From Tepidibacillus fermentans (GTDB taxonomy: Bacteria; Bacillota; Bacilli; Tepidibacillales; Tepidibacillaceae), in NCBI RefSeq assembly GCF_004342885.1, contig NZ_SMAB01000012.1, forward strand, positions 1 through 63,092: a DNA stretch of 63,092 nucleotides. The letters run 5' to 3'. Shown here one piece after another: positions 7,955 to 19,291 of this stretch. Made by a program: the position numbers and the translations under genes. The notes below the pieces were generated by a model. That model was not told where the DNA came from. It searched no databases and worked only from the letters and a program-made list of their open reading frames with translations. Every line of letters starts with the position of its first letter. Position 1 is the stretch's first letter.

Positions 7955-8820
7955 GTTTCTTTCCCCTTTTTTAACCTCATTACAATCTGTTCTTCTAATT
8001 CATCCAACGAATAACAATCCAATGGTATCGGATGCTCCAATCTTTGATTCAATTTTTGAATGAATTTCGTTATCTCTGGAACATCAAGACCAATTTGTCG
8101 AAGTAAATCAACCTGCTGAAAAACTTCTTTTGGACTTCCATAATAAACGACTCTTCCATCACTCAAGACGATTAACTGGTCAGCTAGATTGGCGACTTCA
8201 TCCATACTATGGGTAACAAAAATCGTTGTCATTTTTCTCTCTAGGTGTAATCTCTTCACTATCTCTAAAATCTCTTTTCTACCTCTAGGATCCAATCCAG
8301 CAGTTGGTTCATCTAAAATCAAAATCTCAGGTTGAAATGCAATGACTCCTGCAATTGCCACTCTTCGCATTTGACCACCGCTTAACTCAAAGGGAGAACG
8401 GTGAGCATATTGATTGTATGGAAGCCCTACCAATTCCATTGCTTCTCTTACAAATTGATCGATCTCTTCTTCTTTAAATCCAAAATTTTTGGGGCCAAAA
8501 GCGATATCTTTTTCAACCGTCTCTTCAAATAGCTGATACTCTGGGTATTGGAAAACGACGCCAATTTTTTTTCTTAAATCGATCGATGTTTTCTTTTTCA
8601 TTGAAGACCATTCGAAGCCATTCATACTCACTGTTCCTGTTGTTGGTTGAATTAGGCCTGAGATCAATTGGATAAGAGAAGATTTACCAGACCCTGTATG
8701 TCCAATGATACCTGTAATCATCCCACTTTTGATTGTAAGCTTTAAAGGCTTTAATGCTAGTCGCTCAAACGGTGTGCCCTTCATATAGGTTAACGAAACT
8801 TGATCTAAATGAATGTCCAT
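7951..8820 (-). CDS. ecfA2: ECF transporter ATPase EcfA2
   Basis: 289 residues. ABC ATPase motifs: Walker A GHTGSGKSS, Q-loop VFQYPEYQ, signature LSGGQMRR, Walker B ILILDEPTAGLDP, H-loop VTHSMDE. The C-terminal extension (about 230-289) is the dimerisation region of EcfA subunits. It pairs with EcfA1 to energise group II ECF uptake. It overlaps ecfA1 by 16 bp. Confidence 0.95.
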   Translation of the reverse strand: MDIHLDQVSLTYMKGTPFERLALKPLKLTIKSGMITGIIGHTGSGKSSLIQLISGLIQPTTGTVSMNGFEWSSMKKKTSIDLRKKIGVVFQYPEYQLFEETVEKDIAFGPKNFGFKEEEIDQFVREAMELVGLPYNQYAHRSPFELSGGQMRRVAIAGVIAFQPEILILDEPTAGLDPRGRKEILEIVKRLHLERKMTTIFVTHSMDEVANLADQLIVLSDGRVVYYGSPKEVFQQVDLLRQIGLDVPEITKFIQKLNQRLEHPIPLDCYSLDELEEQIVMRLKKGKET

Positions 8821-9632
8821 AACTTTCTAATGAGCTCCTCTTCATTTACAATTTCTCCGATGGGTATGCCTCTGTTTCTTAGACGATCGGATAATTCAAC
8901 TGGGAGTGGAACATCTAAACCAATCTCTTTTAACGTTTGACTATGAGCAAAGATTTCCTCAGGTGTACCATCAAAAAAAATCTTACCCTCGTTTAATACA
9001 ATTACTCGATCTGCAAAAATCGTTTCTTGTAAAAAATGAGTGATATGAATCACTGTGATTCTTTCCGTTTCATTTAATTTTCTCGCGGTTTCGATGACCT
9101 CTTTTCTTCCCTGAGGATCAAGCATTGAAGTTGCTTCATCAAAAATAATCACATTTGGTTTCATTGCTAAGATTCCTGCAATGGCTACTTTTTGTTTTTG
9201 CCCTCCCGACAAATAATGAGGTTCCATTTGTTTATAATCGATAAGACCCAGTTTTGTTAATGCCTCATCCACTCGAATTCGTATTTCCGCTGGAGGAATT
9301 CCCTGATTTTCGAGACCAAAGGCTACGTCATCTTCAACTGTTGTTGCCACAATCTGATTATCGGGATTTTGAAAGACAATACCAATCGTTTTTCGTGCCT
9401 GCCAAACATCTTCCTCATCTTGGATTAACTTACCATTAACAATTACTGAACCCTTCTCTGGTTGAAGTATTCCTGTTAAAAGTTTTGCTAGAGTTGATTT
9501 TCCCGAGCCGTTTGGCCCTAATACGGCAATAAATTGACCTTTATAGAAATCTAATGTGATATTTTTTAAAATTTCTTCTTTCGAATGGGGATAGCGAAAA
9601 GTAAGATCTTTAATTTGAATGATTGGCTCCAT
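8805..9632 (-). CDS. ecfA1: ECF transporter ATPase EcfA1
   Basis: 275 residues. Walker A GPNGSGKST, Q-loop VFQNPDNQ, signature LSGGQKQK, Walker B VIIFDEATSMLDP, switch ITHFLQE. ATSMLDP in place of the usual EPTAGLDP is typical of EcfA1. GGAGG lies 8 nt before the ATG. It is the first gene of the ECF-truA group, but it lies only 63 bp past the rplQ terminator and I see no convincing promoter in that gap. Expression may depend on read-through from the alpha operon. Confidence 0.95.
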   Translation of the reverse strand: MEPIIQIKDLTFRYPHSKEEILKNITLDFYKGQFIAVLGPNGSGKSTLAKLLTGILQPEKGSVIVNGKLIQDEEDVWQARKTIGIVFQNPDNQIVATTVEDDVAFGLENQGIPPAEIRIRVDEALTKLGLIDYKQMEPHYLSGGQKQKVAIAGILAMKPNVIIFDEATSMLDPQGRKEVIETARKLNETERITVIHITHFLQETIFADRVIVLNEGKIFFDGTPEEIFAHSQTLKEIGLDVPLPVELSDRLRNRGIPIGEIVNEEELIRKLWTFI

Positions 9633-9694
9633 CCCATTTTCCTCCAGACCCCGCCATTGATTTCTTAAAGTTTCACTTTCCTCTCTAGTAAAAA

Positions 9695-9746
9695 AAAAAG
9701 GGTATGAATCAGAATCTCAGAATAGATTCTGCCCTCACCCTTTTTT
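9695..9746 (-). terminator. Terminator at the end of the alpha operon (after rplQ)
   Basis: Two-part stem: outer AAAAAAGGGT with ACCCTTTTTT and inner CAGAATCT with AGATTCTG. It is followed by about ten T on the minus strand. Confidence 0.8.
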
Positions 9747-9751
9747 AAAAA

Positions 9752-10117
9752 CTATTCTACTAATTCTAAATATACCATTGGTGCAGCGTCTCCACGGCGA
9801 GGACCAAGTTTTAAAATACGAGTGTATCCTCCTTGACGTTCAGCATAACGTGGTGCAATATCACTGAATAATTTTTGAATCGCATCTTGCTTCGTTTCTA
9901 CATCAGCAAGTTCCTTTCTTACATAAGCAGCAACTTGACGACGTGCATGTAAGTCACCACGTTTTGCTAATGTAATCAGTTGCTCAGCGATAGAACGAAC
10001 AGCTTTTGCCTTTGATTCAGTTGTTTCAATTCTCTCATTGATGAATAAATCTGTTACCAAATCACGGAATAATGCTTTACGAGCAGCCGTATTACGTCCT
10101 AGCTTTCTTTTTGGCAT
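9752..10117 (-). CDS. rplQ: 50S ribosomal protein L17
   Basis: 121 residues, the Bacillus length. Intact [20 protein letters not shown] start and [15 protein letters not shown] signature. Last gene of the S10-spc-alpha run, 27 bp after rpoA. Confidence 0.98.
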   Translation of the reverse strand: MPKRKLGRNTAARKALFRDLVTDLFINERIETTESKAKAVRSIAEQLITLAKRGDLHARRQVAAYVRKELADVETKQDAIQKLFSDIAPRYAERQGGYTRILKLGPRRGDAAPMVYLELVE

Positions 10118-10144
10118 TCCTTGTCCCTCCTTCTTCCATGCAAT

Positions 10145-11089
10145 CTATTCTTCTTTTCGTAGTCCTAAACCTAGTTCGCTTAATTTTTGTTTCACTTCTT
10201 CAAGTGACTTACGACCAAGATTTCGAACTTTCATCATGTCATCTTCCGTTTTTGTGGTTAATTCTTGAACCGTATTTATTCCTGCACGTTTTAGACAATT
10301 GTAGGAACGGACAGAAAGATCGAGTTCTTCAATGGTCATTTCGAGTACCTTTTCCTTTTGGTCCTCTTCTTTTTCAACCATGATTTCCGCTTCTTGTGCT
10401 TCTTCTGTTAACCCAACGAAGAGATTGAGGTGTTCGGTTAGAATTTTAGCACCCAAACTTACCGCCTCTTCTGGTCGTATACTACCATTTGTCCAAACTT
10501 CTAATGTAAGTTTGTCATAGTTCGTAACTTGTCCAACACGAGTATTATCCACGGAAAAGTTTACGCGAGTAATTGGAGTATAAATCGAATCGATAGGGAT
10601 GACTCCAATCATCTGTTCCTCGCCTTTATTGCGATCAGCAGGTACGTATCCACGGCCTCGGTTCGCACGCATTTTCATATAAAAACGGGCATTATCTTCA
10701 ACCGTTGCAATGTGAAGATCAGGATTAAGTATCTCCACATCACTGTCTGCGCGGATATCTCCTGCTGTAATCTCTCCACCATGATCAGCTTCAATCTCTA
10801 AAATCTTCTCTTCATCGGAATGAATTTTTAAAGAAAGTTTCTTTAAGTTGAGAATAATTTCGGTCGTATCTTCAACAACCCCAGGAATCGTAGAAAATTC
10901 ATGCAGTACTCCATCAATTTGAATAGAGGTCACTGCTGCTCCAGGTAAAGAAGATAATAAGATCCTCCTTAAGGAATTGCCTAATGTCGTACCATATCCT
11001 CGCTCTAATGGTTCTACCACAAATTTTCCATAAGTAGAATCTTCGCTAAGTTCGACGACATCAATTCTAGGCTTTTCGATTTCTATCAT
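10145..11089 (-). CDS. rpoA: RNA polymerase alpha subunit
   Basis: 314 residues. The N-terminal dimerisation domain (about 1-230, with [18 protein letters not shown]) is joined by an acidic linker to the C-terminal domain (about 245-314). The C-terminal domain carries [15 protein letters not shown] and [14 protein letters not shown], which bind UP-element DNA and activators. Shine-Dalgarno GAAGGAGGG. Unlike its neighbours it is preceded by a 202-bp non-coding gap. Confidence 0.99.
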   Translation of the reverse strand: MIEIEKPRIDVVELSEDSTYGKFVVEPLERGYGTTLGNSLRRILLSSLPGAAVTSIQIDGVLHEFSTIPGVVEDTTEIILNLKKLSLKIHSDEEKILEIEADHGGEITAGDIRADSDVEILNPDLHIATVEDNARFYMKMRANRGRGYVPADRNKGEEQMIGVIPIDSIYTPITRVNFSVDNTRVGQVTNYDKLTLEVWTNGSIRPEEAVSLGAKILTEHLNLFVGLTEEAQEAEIMVEKEEDQKEKVLEMTIEELDLSVRSYNCLKRAGINTVQELTTKTEDDMMKVRNLGRKSLEEVKQKLSELGLGLRKEE

Positions 11090-11291
11090 AAATTCAAACC
11101 CTCCTTCAAAACGTCCATTTCAAATGGCATCCACGGTTATTCGAGGGTAAAGTACAAAGAAAGAATCACGGTGATACCAAGTTTTTTTGCTTTATTCTAA
11201 GAAGTCAATCTTGTTGAGAGACATACTTACCCTAGGTTACCTTAATTATTATTTACAAATTTAGGTAATATATACATCTATTATGAATTCA
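11090..11291 (-). other. 202-bp rpsK-rpoA spacer with long-range complementarity
   Basis: The only long gap inside the spc-alpha run. The segments at 11145-11154 (GGGTAAAGTA on plus) and 11224-11232 (TACTTACCC) are complementary with one bulge and could close a structure of about 88 nt. I see no terminator, and only a poor promoter-like TTGACT near 11194. Confidence 0.4.
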
Positions 11292-11687
11292 TTACACGCG
11301 ACGGCGCTTTGGTGGTCTACAACCGTTATGTGGAATAGGTGTTACATCTTTGATTACACTCACTTCAAGGCCAGCTGCTTGTAATGAACGAATTGCCGCT
11401 TCACGACCTGAACCAGGTCCTTTAACAAGTACTTCAACAGTCTTTAGACCATGTTCCATTGCACTTTTGGCTGCTGCTTCTGCTGCCATTTGTGCAGCGA
11501 ATGGAGTGCTCTTTCTTGAACCTTTGAAACCAAGAGCTCCCGCACTGCTCCAGGAAATGGCATTACCATGTGGGTCAGTAATTGTTACAATCGTATTATT
11601 AAATGTAGACTGAATATGGGCGATACCATGTTCAATATTTTTTCGATCACGTCTTTTTGTACGTGTAGTTGTTTTTCTTTTAGCCAT
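11292..11687 (-). CDS. rpsK: 30S ribosomal protein S11
   Basis: 131 residues. The [14 protein letters not shown] start of the core and the C-terminal [20 protein letters not shown] are standard. S11 forms the platform of the 30S subunit with S7 and S18. 14 bp after rpsM. Confidence 0.98.
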   Translation of the reverse strand: MAKRKTTTRTKRRDRKNIEHGIAHIQSTFNNTIVTITDPHGNAISWSSAGALGFKGSRKSTPFAAQMAAEAAAKSAMEHGLKTVEVLVKGPGSGREAAIRSLQAAGLEVSVIKDVTPIPHNGCRPPKRRRV

Positions 11688-11701
11688 CGTCTAATCCCTC
11701 C

Positions 11702-12070
11702 TTACTTCTTCTTATTTGCTACAGTACGACGTGGACCTTTACGTGTACGTGCATTGGTTTTTGTTCTTTGACCACGAACAGGAAGACCACGACGATGACG
11801 AATACCTCTATATGAACCAATTTCAATCAGGCGCTTAATATTAAGTGCCACTTCACGTCGAAGATCTCCCTCAACCTTAATATTTTTGTCAATGTACTCA
11901 CGTAATTTTGCCACTTCATCTTCTGTTAAATCACGAACACGAGTATCTGGGTTGATCCCAGTCTCACTTAAGATTTTATTTGAAGTAGGACGTCCTATTC
12001 CAAAAATATAGGTCAATGCAACTTCTACTCGTTTGTCACGAGGTAAGTCTACACCTGCGATACGTGCCAT
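11702..12070 (-). CDS. rpsM: 30S ribosomal protein S13
   Basis: 122 residues. [21 protein letters not shown] start, helix-two-turn-helix core and a basic tail ([17 protein letters not shown]) that reaches the P-site tRNA and the B1 intersubunit bridges. Confidence 0.98.
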   Translation of the reverse strand: MARIAGVDLPRDKRVEVALTYIFGIGRPTSNKILSETGINPDTRVRDLTEDEVAKLREYIDKNIKVEGDLRREVALNIKRLIEIGSYRGIRHRRGLPVRGQRTKTNARTRKGPRRTVANKKK

Positions 12071-12086
12071 TTGTACACCTCCTTAA

Positions 12087-12242
<156 letters not shown>

Positions 12243-12254
12243 TTATCATCCGAT

Positions 12255-12473
12255 TTATTTAAAACGATAAGTTATTCTACCTCTTGTTAAATCGTAGGGA
12301 GATAATTCGACAGTTACTTTATCTCCAGGTAGAATACGAATAAAATGCATACGAATCTTACCTGATACATGTGCCAGAACTTTATGACCATTTTCTAACT
12401 CAACACGAAACATCGCATTAGGTAATGGTTCGATAACGGTACCTTCCACTTCGATTAAATCTTCTTTGGCCAT
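12255..12473 (-). CDS. infA: Translation initiation factor IF-1
   Basis: 72 residues, an S1/OB-fold protein with [20 protein letters not shown] and ending in [10 protein letters not shown]-1 binds the 30S A site during initiation. It is 3 bp downstream of the KOW-domain gene and part of the secY-adk-map-infA block. Confidence 0.98.
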   Translation of the reverse strand: MAKEDLIEVEGTVIEPLPNAMFRVELENGHKVLAHVSGKIRMHFIRILPGDKVTVELSPYDLTRGRITYRFK

Positions 12474-12476
12474 GGT

Positions 12477-12794
12477 TCACTCTCCTTTCATATCTTCCTC
12501 AACATTCTGATTCAAGTGATTCGCGAGAAAATCTTGAATAATATATCTCATCTTCGCATTAGAAACTTTTCCTGTTTCTTGAAATGCGCGAACAGCTTCC
12601 TTTGAAATATATCCAGTTGTTCTCACATGACGAATATTTTTTTTCTTCGGCTTATCAAATTTTCTTTTATCACCATCGGCGATAAGTAACCGATCTTGTT
12701 CAAACCCTAATACAATACCAAACTTCCCCTTTTCACGACCTTGAGTTACCTCTACGATTTCACCAATTTGAAAGCTATGTTCGACCTCGTTCAT
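12477..12794 (-). CDS. KOW-domain RNA-binding protein (L14e/L6e/L27e-like)
   Basis: A 105-residue protein with an N-terminal KOW/SH3-like barrel (about 8-60: GEIVEVTQGREKGKFGIVLG, RLLIADGDKRKF) and a charged helical C terminus. Small proteins of this type sit between map and infA in many Bacillales. They resemble the archaeal/eukaryotic L14e group, but their role is unproven. Shine-Dalgarno AGGAGG, 4 nt before ATG. The context suggests a ribosome- or translation-linked function. Confidence 0.85.
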   Translation of the reverse strand: MNEVEHSFQIGEIVEVTQGREKGKFGIVLGFEQDRLLIADGDKRKFDKPKKKNIRHVRTTGYISKEAVRAFQETGKVSNAKMRYIIQDFLANHLNQNVEEDMKGE

Positions 12795-12802
12795 AAAACC
12801 TC

Positions 12803-13548
12803 CTATAGTTTTGTGAGGATTTCATGACCGTCTTTTGTAATCACAATCGTATGTTCAAAATGAGCACATAATGAATGATCTTGTGTGACTACTGTCCAAC
12901 GATCGGCTAAAGTTTTTACATAACGTTCGCCGGCATTCACCATTGGTTCAATCGCTAAAGCCATACCAGGCTTTAGTCGAGGGCCGTGATTAGGAGGGCC
13001 ATAATTGGGTATTTGCGGGTCTTCATGTAAATTTGATCCAATACCATGACCGACATATTCTCGAACGATTGAATATCCATGTGCTTCCACATGTTGTTGA
13101 ATCGCATGAGAGATATCGGATAAGCGATATTCCGGAGTTGCTTTCTCCAAACCCTTATATAGAGACTCTTCTGTAACTTTTAGAAGTTTTGCCGCTTCAT
13201 CGCTTATTTTACCAACGGCATATGTCCAAGCAGAGTCACCATGATATCCCTTATAGTCAGCTCCGATATCAATACTTAAAATATCGCCTTCTTTTAATAC
13301 ACGGTCGCCCGGTATACCATGAACCAATTCGTCATTCACTGAAGTACAAATACTAGCTGGAAAGCCACCATAACCTAAAAAAGAAGGAATAGCACCTTGA
13401 CTCCGAATAAAGTCCTCAGCAATTTTATCCAGTTCTTTTGTCGTGATTCCTGGACGAATATGCTTTGATAAAATTTGATGAGTTTGTGCAACGATTCGTC
13501 CAGCGATCCGCATCAGGTCAATTTCATAATCGGATTTACGTATGATCA

Positions 13549-13549
<1 letters not shown>
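12803..13549 (-). CDS. map: Type I methionine aminopeptidase
   Basis: 248 residues. Pita-bread fold with the five metal ligands visible in context: [18 protein letters not shown] (two Asp), EYVGHGIG (His), AIEPM (Glu) and FEHTIVIT (Glu). It removes N-terminal Met from nascent proteins. Its ATG shares one base with the adk stop codon (TAATG), so the two are translationally coupled. Confidence 0.98.
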
Positions 13550-14223
<674 letters not shown>

Positions 14224-14251
14224 TCAAGCTCGATTATTCGTCCGAATTAAG

Positions 14252-15547
14252 TTAGCGTTTCATAAATCCATCATAATGACGCTTGACTAATTGGGTTTCA
14301 ATCTGTTTCATGAGATCAAGAGCAACACCAATGACAATCAATAATGATGTACCCCCGATTCGAACAGATTGAGGAAGATCTGTTGCTGCGGTAAAGATGA
14401 CTGGTAAAATCGCAATCGCTGCTAAGAAAATAGCGCCTGTCAATGTAATCCGATTCAGTACTTTTGTAATGTATTCCGCTGTAGTTTTACCAGGTCTTAC
14501 CCCCGGGATATATCCACCATTTTTTTTCATGTTATCAGCTAACTGTATTGGATTAATCTGTACAAAAGTATAGAAATACGTAAAACCAATAATTAATATC
14601 ACATAAAGAAAAGCCCCGAAAGGATCAGCATAGTTAAAGTGCTGGATAAACCAATCTGCAACCTTATTTCCTCTCCAAAAACTTGCGATTGTTGATGGGA
14701 ACATTAACAAAGAAAGTGCAAAGATTACTGGAATAACCCCTGCAGAGTTGATACGAAATGGAATATGGGTGGATTGACCACCATACATCTTTCTACCAAC
14801 AACCCGTTTTGTATAGTGAACAGGAATTTTTCTTATACCTTGATATACATAAATGGTCCCTGCAATAATAACAACAATTGCAAGTAAGATTAAGAGAGCT
14901 TTGATAATATGCAAGAAAAGTTGATCACTGGCAGACTTAAACTGAGTTTGATAAATTGTAATAACACTGTCAGGAATCCTTGCAACGATTCCTGCAAAAA
15001 TGATAATCGAAATTCCGTTACCAATACCATTCTCTGTGATCTGTTCTCCTAACCACATTAAAAAAGCTGTTCCTGCAGTTAACGTAATTGCAATAAGCAG
15101 GTAAGTCAGAAAACCAGGGTCAATAATTAATTGACGTCCATAGAAATTATTAAATCCGATGGACAATCCGATTGCTTGAATGAATCCAAGAACAACCGTT
15201 CCATAACGGGTTATTTGAGCTAATTTTCTCCGACCATTTTCTCCTTCACGTGCCCACTCCGCAAATTTAGGAATTACGTCCATACTTAATAGTTGGACGA
15301 TAATGGATGCGGTAATGTAAGGCATAATACCCATAGCAAAAATGGAGAAATTCTGAAGCGCTCCCCCGGAAAAAGTATTAAGAAATCCAAATATGTCCCT
15401 TTCCGTTAGAGAAGCTAATACTTCTGTATTAATATTAGGTACAGGAATAAAACTTCCAATACGGAAGACGACCAGCATAAGAAGGGTAAAGATGATCTTC
15501 CTACGCAAGTCGCGAATCCGAAAAATATTGGAGATCGCATTAAACAT
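14252..15547 (-). CDS. secY: Preprotein translocase subunit SecY
   Basis: 431 residues with ten predicted membrane spans. Plug-region and early-span signatures are FIPVPNINTEV and GGALQNFSIFAMGIMPYI; ENGIGNGISIIIFAGIV and GVRPGKTTAEYI occur later. It forms the Sec channel with SecE (also in this window) and SecG. Its ATG overlaps the rplO stop (ATGA-type coupling). Confidence 0.98.
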   Translation of the reverse strand: MFNAISNIFRIRDLRRKIIFTLLMLVVFRIGSFIPVPNINTEVLASLTERDIFGFLNTFSGGALQNFSIFAMGIMPYITASIIVQLLSMDVIPKFAEWAREGENGRRKLAQITRYGTVVLGFIQAIGLSIGFNNFYGRQLIIDPGFLTYLLIAITLTAGTAFLMWLGEQITENGIGNGISIIIFAGIVARIPDSVITIYQTQFKSASDQLFLHIIKALLILLAIVVIIAGTIYVYQGIRKIPVHYTKRVVGRKMYGGQSTHIPFRINSAGVIPVIFALSLLMFPSTIASFWRGNKVADWFIQHFNYADPFGAFLYVILIIGFTYFYTFVQINPIQLADNMKKNGGYIPGVRPGKTTAEYITKVLNRITLTGAIFLAAIAILPVIFTAATDLPQSVRIGGTSLLIVIGVALDLMKQIETQLVKRHYDGFMKR

Positions 15548-15987
15548 CAGATCACCTCAGTTTTACCGCCAGCAGCAGCAATTTTCTCAATTGCAGATTC
15601 TGAGAACTTGTGAGCCTTCACGGTTAGCTGTACATTTAAATCTCCGTTTCCTAAAATCTTCACACCATCTTTAACTTGCTTTACATATCCTTTTTCCTGT
15701 AATAATTCAGGAGTTACCGTTGTACCTGCTTCAAAACGATTTAAAACATCAAGATTCACAATCGCATACTCTTTACGTGTTGGATTTGTAAAACCACGTT
15801 TTGGCAAACGACGATACAATGGGTTTTGACCACCTTCAAAACCTGGACGAACCCCGCCGCCTGAACGCGCATTTTGACCTTTATGACCACGTCCAGCAGT
15901 TTTACCGTTTCCTGAAGCGATACCTCGACCAACACGTTTGCGTGTATGGCGTGCACCAACCGCTGGTTTTAATTCATGTAATTTCAT
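15547..15987 (-). CDS. rplO: 50S ribosomal protein L15
   Basis: 146 residues. [13 protein letters not shown] start, the Gly-rich basic extension ([20 protein letters not shown]) that threads into 23S rRNA, and the C-terminal globular domain. Overlaps secY by one base. Confidence 0.98.
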   Translation of the reverse strand: MKLHELKPAVGARHTRKRVGRGIASGNGKTAGRGHKGQNARSGGGVRPGFEGGQNPLYRRLPKRGFTNPTRKEYAIVNLDVLNRFEAGTTVTPELLQEKGYVKQVKDGVKILGNGDLNVQLTVKAHKFSESAIEKIAAAGGKTEVI

Positions 15988-16015
15988 GGTTTCACCTCCT
16001 AGTACCTAAATAAAA

Positions 16016-16201
16016 TTATTCATCAACCTCAATAACTTCTACTAAGTGGTTTACTTTATTAACCATTCCTCGAATTGCAGGATTGTCATTCTGCACAATT
16101 GTTTGGTTAAGTTTGCGTAACCCTAAAGCTTTGACTACCTTACGTTGAGCTTCTGGGCGTCCAATTAAACTTCGCTTGAGGGTAATTTGAAGCTTTTTCA
16201 T
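16016..16201 (-). CDS. rpmD: 50S ribosomal protein L30
   Basis: 61 residues: [20 protein letters not shown] and [21 protein letters not shown], the full bacterial L30. Shine-Dalgarno AGGAGGG before ATG. 28 bp before rplO. Confidence 0.97.
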   Translation of the reverse strand: MKKLQITLKRSLIGRPEAQRKVVKALGLRKLNQTIVQNDNPAIRGMVNKVNHLVEVIEVDE

Positions 16202-16213
16202 TACGAGTCCCTC

Positions 16214-16711
16214 CTATCCTAACAATTCTTCTACGGATTTACCACGTAGTTTTGCAACCTCTTCTGCACGTTTCAAACGGTTAAGTCCATCAAGAGTCGC
16301 TTTTACCATGTTTATTGCATTAGAAGAACCAAGAGATTTGCTTAAAATATCATCGATTCCCGCTAATTCAAGAACCGCACGAACTGGACCACCGGCAATA
16401 ACTCCAGTACCTTCAGCAGCAGGCTTTAGAAACACCTTACCTGCGCCAAAAATGCCTGTAATGCTATGTGGTATTGTTGTCCCAACTAATGGTACATGAA
16501 TTAGGTTTTTCTTTGCATCTTCAATCCCTTTACGAATGGCATCAGGTACTTCAGCTGCTTTACCAATTCCAGCTCCAACCCAACCATTCTTATCACCGAC
16601 AACAACTAAGGCACTAAAACTAAAACGGCGACCACCTTTTACAACCTTTGCAACACGGTTAATCGCAACAACCTTTTCTTGAAGATCAAGTGTATTTGGG
16701 TCAATACGCAT
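16214..16711 (-). CDS. rpsE: 30S ribosomal protein S5
   Basis: 165 residues. The N-terminal double-stranded-RNA-binding fold includes the loop [20 protein letters not shown], where ram and spectinomycin-resistance changes arise. The residues there look wild type. The C-terminal S5 fold ([16 protein letters not shown]) is intact. Confidence 0.98.
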   Translation of the reverse strand: MRIDPNTLDLQEKVVAINRVAKVVKGGRRFSFSALVVVGDKNGWVGAGIGKAAEVPDAIRKGIEDAKKNLIHVPLVGTTIPHSITGIFGAGKVFLKPAAEGTGVIAGGPVRAVLELAGIDDILSKSLGSSNAINMVKATLDGLNRLKRAEEVAKLRGKSVEELLG

Positions 16712-16734
16712 GTGTTTCCCTCCTTTATCAACGA

Positions 16735-17103
16735 TTAAAACTTAAGACCAGCCTCACGAGCGGACTCCGCGAGTGCTTGAATACGGCCATGATATAAGTA
16801 ACCACCACGGTCAAAAACAACATTTTCAATATTCTTATCTAAGGCACGTTTTGCAATAAGATCACCGACAAGTTTTGCTGCTTCAACAGAACCGCCATTT
16901 TCAACTTTATCCTTTAATTCTTTGTCTAATGTTGAAGCAGATACTAAAGTTGCACCAGTAACGTCATCGATGATTTGTGCATAAATATGCTTATTTGAAC
17001 GGAAGACATTTAAACGCGGACGTTCAGCAGTTCCTACGATGTTTTTACGAATACGTAAGTGTCTTCTTTTACGTATTTTATTTTTATCAACTTTATTAAT
17101 CAA
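16735..17103 (-). CDS. rplR: 50S ribosomal protein L18
   Basis: 122 residues. A basic N-terminal arm ([15 protein letters not shown]), which contacts 5S rRNA, precedes the core. The core ends with [25 protein letters not shown]. Confidence 0.98.
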   Translation of the reverse strand: MINKVDKNKIRKRRHLRIRKNIVGTAERPRLNVFRSNKHIYAQIIDDVTGATLVSASTLDKELKDKVENGGSVEAAKLVGDLIAKRALDKNIENVVFDRGGYLYHGRIQALAESAREAGLKF

Positions 17104-17137
17104 ACTAGATTCACTCCCTTCGGTTCAACTGTAGAGA

Positions 17138-17677
17138 TTATTTACCAGTCTTACCAACCTTACGACGAATGTACTCATTTTGGTAACGAATACCTTTCCC
17201 TTTATATGGCTCTGGTTCACGGATTGAGCGAATCTTTGCTGCAACAGCGCCAACACGCTCTTTATCAATACCTTTTACAATGATTTTTGTTTGCTCCGGA
17301 ACATCAAATTCTATTCCTTCTTCAGGTACAACTTCGACAGGATGAGAGTAACCTACGTTTAATACGACTTTGTTTCCCGACTTGGATGCACGATAACCAA
17401 CACCAACAAGTTCTAACGTTTTTTGATAACCGTTTGTTACACCCTCAATCAAATTGTTGAGAATACTACGTGTTGTACCATGTAATGCACGGTGTAATTT
17501 ATTATCAGAAGGACGCTCTACAATTATTTGATTTCCTTCAACTTTAATGTCCATATCTTTATGAAAAGTTCTTGTTAAGGTACCTTTGGCACCTTTAACA
17601 GTCACTTGATTATTTCCATCGATGGTTACTTCCACACCTGCTGGAATCTCAATGGGTTTTTTACCTATACGAGACAT
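17138..17677 (-). CDS. rplF: 50S ribosomal protein L6
   Basis: 179 residues with the two repeated L6 domains: [17 protein letters not shown] at the start and [21 protein letters not shown] at the end. It sits near the sarcin-ricin loop and the L7/L12 stalk base. Confidence 0.98.
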   Translation of the reverse strand: MSRIGKKPIEIPAGVEVTIDGNNQVTVKGAKGTLTRTFHKDMDIKVEGNQIIVERPSDNKLHRALHGTTRSILNNLIEGVTNGYQKTLELVGVGYRASKSGNKVVLNVGYSHPVEVVPEEGIEFDVPEQTKIIVKGIDKERVGAVAAKIRSIREPEPYKGKGIRYQNEYIRRKVGKTGK

Positions 17678-17706
17678 ATCTACACCTCCAATCGTTTTTC
17701 AGTCTA

Positions 17707-18105
17707 TTACCAGATGTATGCAATTACTTCCCCGCCAACTTTTGCCTTGCGAGCCTCTTTATCTGTTAAAAGGCCTTGAGAAGTGGAGATGATCGCAATT
17801 CCTAATCCTCCAAGTACTTTTGGAATTTCATTTGTCTTTGCATACACCCTTAGCCCAGGTTTACTGATACGTTTTAAACCAGTAATTACACGCTCATTAT
17901 TTGGACCGTATTTTAAGAACAAGCGGATAATCCCTTGTTTATTATCTTCAATATATTCAGCATCGCGAATAAATCCTTCACGTTTTAAGATCTCAGCAAT
18001 TTGCCGTTTGATATTTGATCCTGGTACTTCAACAACCTCATGACGCACAAGATTAGCGTTACGAATACGAGTTAGCATATCTGCAATTGGATCTGTCATC
18101 GCCAT
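17707..18105 (-). CDS. rpsH: 30S ribosomal protein S8
   Basis: 132 residues. [20 protein letters not shown] start and the C-terminal [23 protein letters not shown]-binding signature. In E. coli S8 represses the spc operon at an rplE site. I could not identify such a site here. Confidence 0.98.
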   Translation of the reverse strand: MAMTDPIADMLTRIRNANLVRHEVVEVPGSNIKRQIAEILKREGFIRDAEYIEDNKQGIIRLFLKYGPNNERVITGLKRISKPGLRVYAKTNEIPKVLGGLGIAIISTSQGLLTDKEARKAKVGGEVIAYIW

Positions 18106-18132
18106 GTAGAAAACCTCCTTCCTAAAATAGGC

Positions 18133-18318
18133 TTACCAACTTGCTTTTTTAACGCCAGGAATCTGACCTTTATATGCGAGTTCACGGAAACAAATACGAC
18201 ATAATTTAAATTTTCGCATTACTGCATGTGGTCGTCCACAACGTTCACAGCGAGTATATTCTCTAACTTTAAATTTTTGTGGGCGGCGTTGCTTAACAAT
18301 CATCGATTTTTTTGCCAC
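18133..18318 (-). CDS. rpsN: 30S ribosomal protein S14, zinc-binding type Z
   Basis: 61 residues. The short zinc-containing S14 (Bacillus rpsZ/rpsNA): CERC and CRIC motifs flank [11 protein letters not shown]. The long zinc-free form used under zinc starvation would be elsewhere. Confidence 0.97.
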   Translation of the reverse strand: MAKKSMIVKQRRPQKFKVREYTRCERCGRPHAVMRKFKLCRICFRELAYKGQIPGVKKASW

Positions 18319-18344
18319 GCGATCTTCCCTCCTCAGCTTAAGAC

Positions 18345-18887
18345 TTATTTCACAAATGGCATTCCTAATTGAGCCAATAATTCATGCGCCTCTTCATCGG
18401 TATTTGCTGTTGTAACAAATACAATGTCCATACCACGAACTTTATCCACTTGATCATAATCGATTTCAGGAAATACAAGCTGTTCTTTTAGTCCTAATGT
18501 ATAGTTACCACGACCATCAAAAGCTTTGTTCGATACACCGCGGAAGTCACGCACACGAGGGAGAGCAATATTAAACAATTTATCAATAAAGTAATACATA
18601 CGCTCACCGCGCAATGTCACTTTTACACCGATTGGCATCCCTTCACGCACTTTAAAGCCAGCGATCGATTTTTTTGCACGGGTGATTACTGGTTTTTGAC
18701 CAGCAATTTTCTCTAGATCAGCAACTGCCCCATCTAATGCTTTAGAATTTTGGACAGCCTCACCAACCCCCATATTAATGACTACTTTCTCAATTCGTGG
18801 TACTTGCATCACTGATTTATAGTTATATTTTTTCATTAATGCTGGGACAACTTCGTTTTTATATTTTTCTTGTAATCTTGCTGCCAT
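18345..18887 (-). CDS. rplE: 50S ribosomal protein L5
   Basis: 180 residues. [12 protein letters not shown]-type core start ([20 protein letters not shown]) and the 5S-rRNA-binding [13 protein letters not shown]. It contacts 5S rRNA and the P-site tRNA. Confidence 0.98.
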   Translation of the reverse strand: MAARLQEKYKNEVVPALMKKYNYKSVMQVPRIEKVVINMGVGEAVQNSKALDGAVADLEKIAGQKPVITRAKKSIAGFKVREGMPIGVKVTLRGERMYYFIDKLFNIALPRVRDFRGVSNKAFDGRGNYTLGLKEQLVFPEIDYDQVDKVRGMDIVFVTTANTDEEAHELLAQLGMPFVK

Positions 18888-18913
18888 TCATTGTGCCTCC
18901 TTTCTTTACCTGA

Positions 18914-19264
18914 CTACTTATCTAATACTTCGCCAGATTTTTTTGCAATCCGCACTTTTTTTCCATTATCTAAAATCTTATGACCGACACGTGTAACTTC
19001 ACCTGTTTTTGGATCAACTAACATTACATTTGAAGAATGAATTGGTGCCTCTTGTGTAATAATACCACCTTCAGGATTTGCCTGGGATGGACGAGTATGT
19101 TTCTTTACAAGGTTCACACCTTCAACAAGTACTCGACCTTCTTTTGGAAAAGCGGCTAATACACGTCCTTTTTTCCCTTTATCTTTTCCGCTAATCACGA
19201 TAACAGTATCGCCTTTTTTCACATGTAACTTATTTGCTTGTTTTGAGGATTTCAATTTAAGCAC
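18914..19264 (-). CDS. rplX: 50S ribosomal protein L24
   Basis: 116 residues. KOW motif near the N terminus ([20 protein letters not shown]). An assembly-initiator protein that binds the 5' end of 23S rRNA. Slightly longer than the usual 103 residues because of an extended C-terminal tail ([15 protein letters not shown]). Confidence 0.98.
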   Translation of the reverse strand: MLKLKSSKQANKLHVKKGDTVIVISGKDKGKKGRVLAAFPKEGRVLVEGVNLVKKHTRPSQANPEGGIITQEAPIHSSNVMLVDPKTGEVTRVGHKILDNGKKVRIAKKSGEVLDK

Positions 19265-19291
19265 CTCCTTGTTTTGTCATTGACTTGCCCA

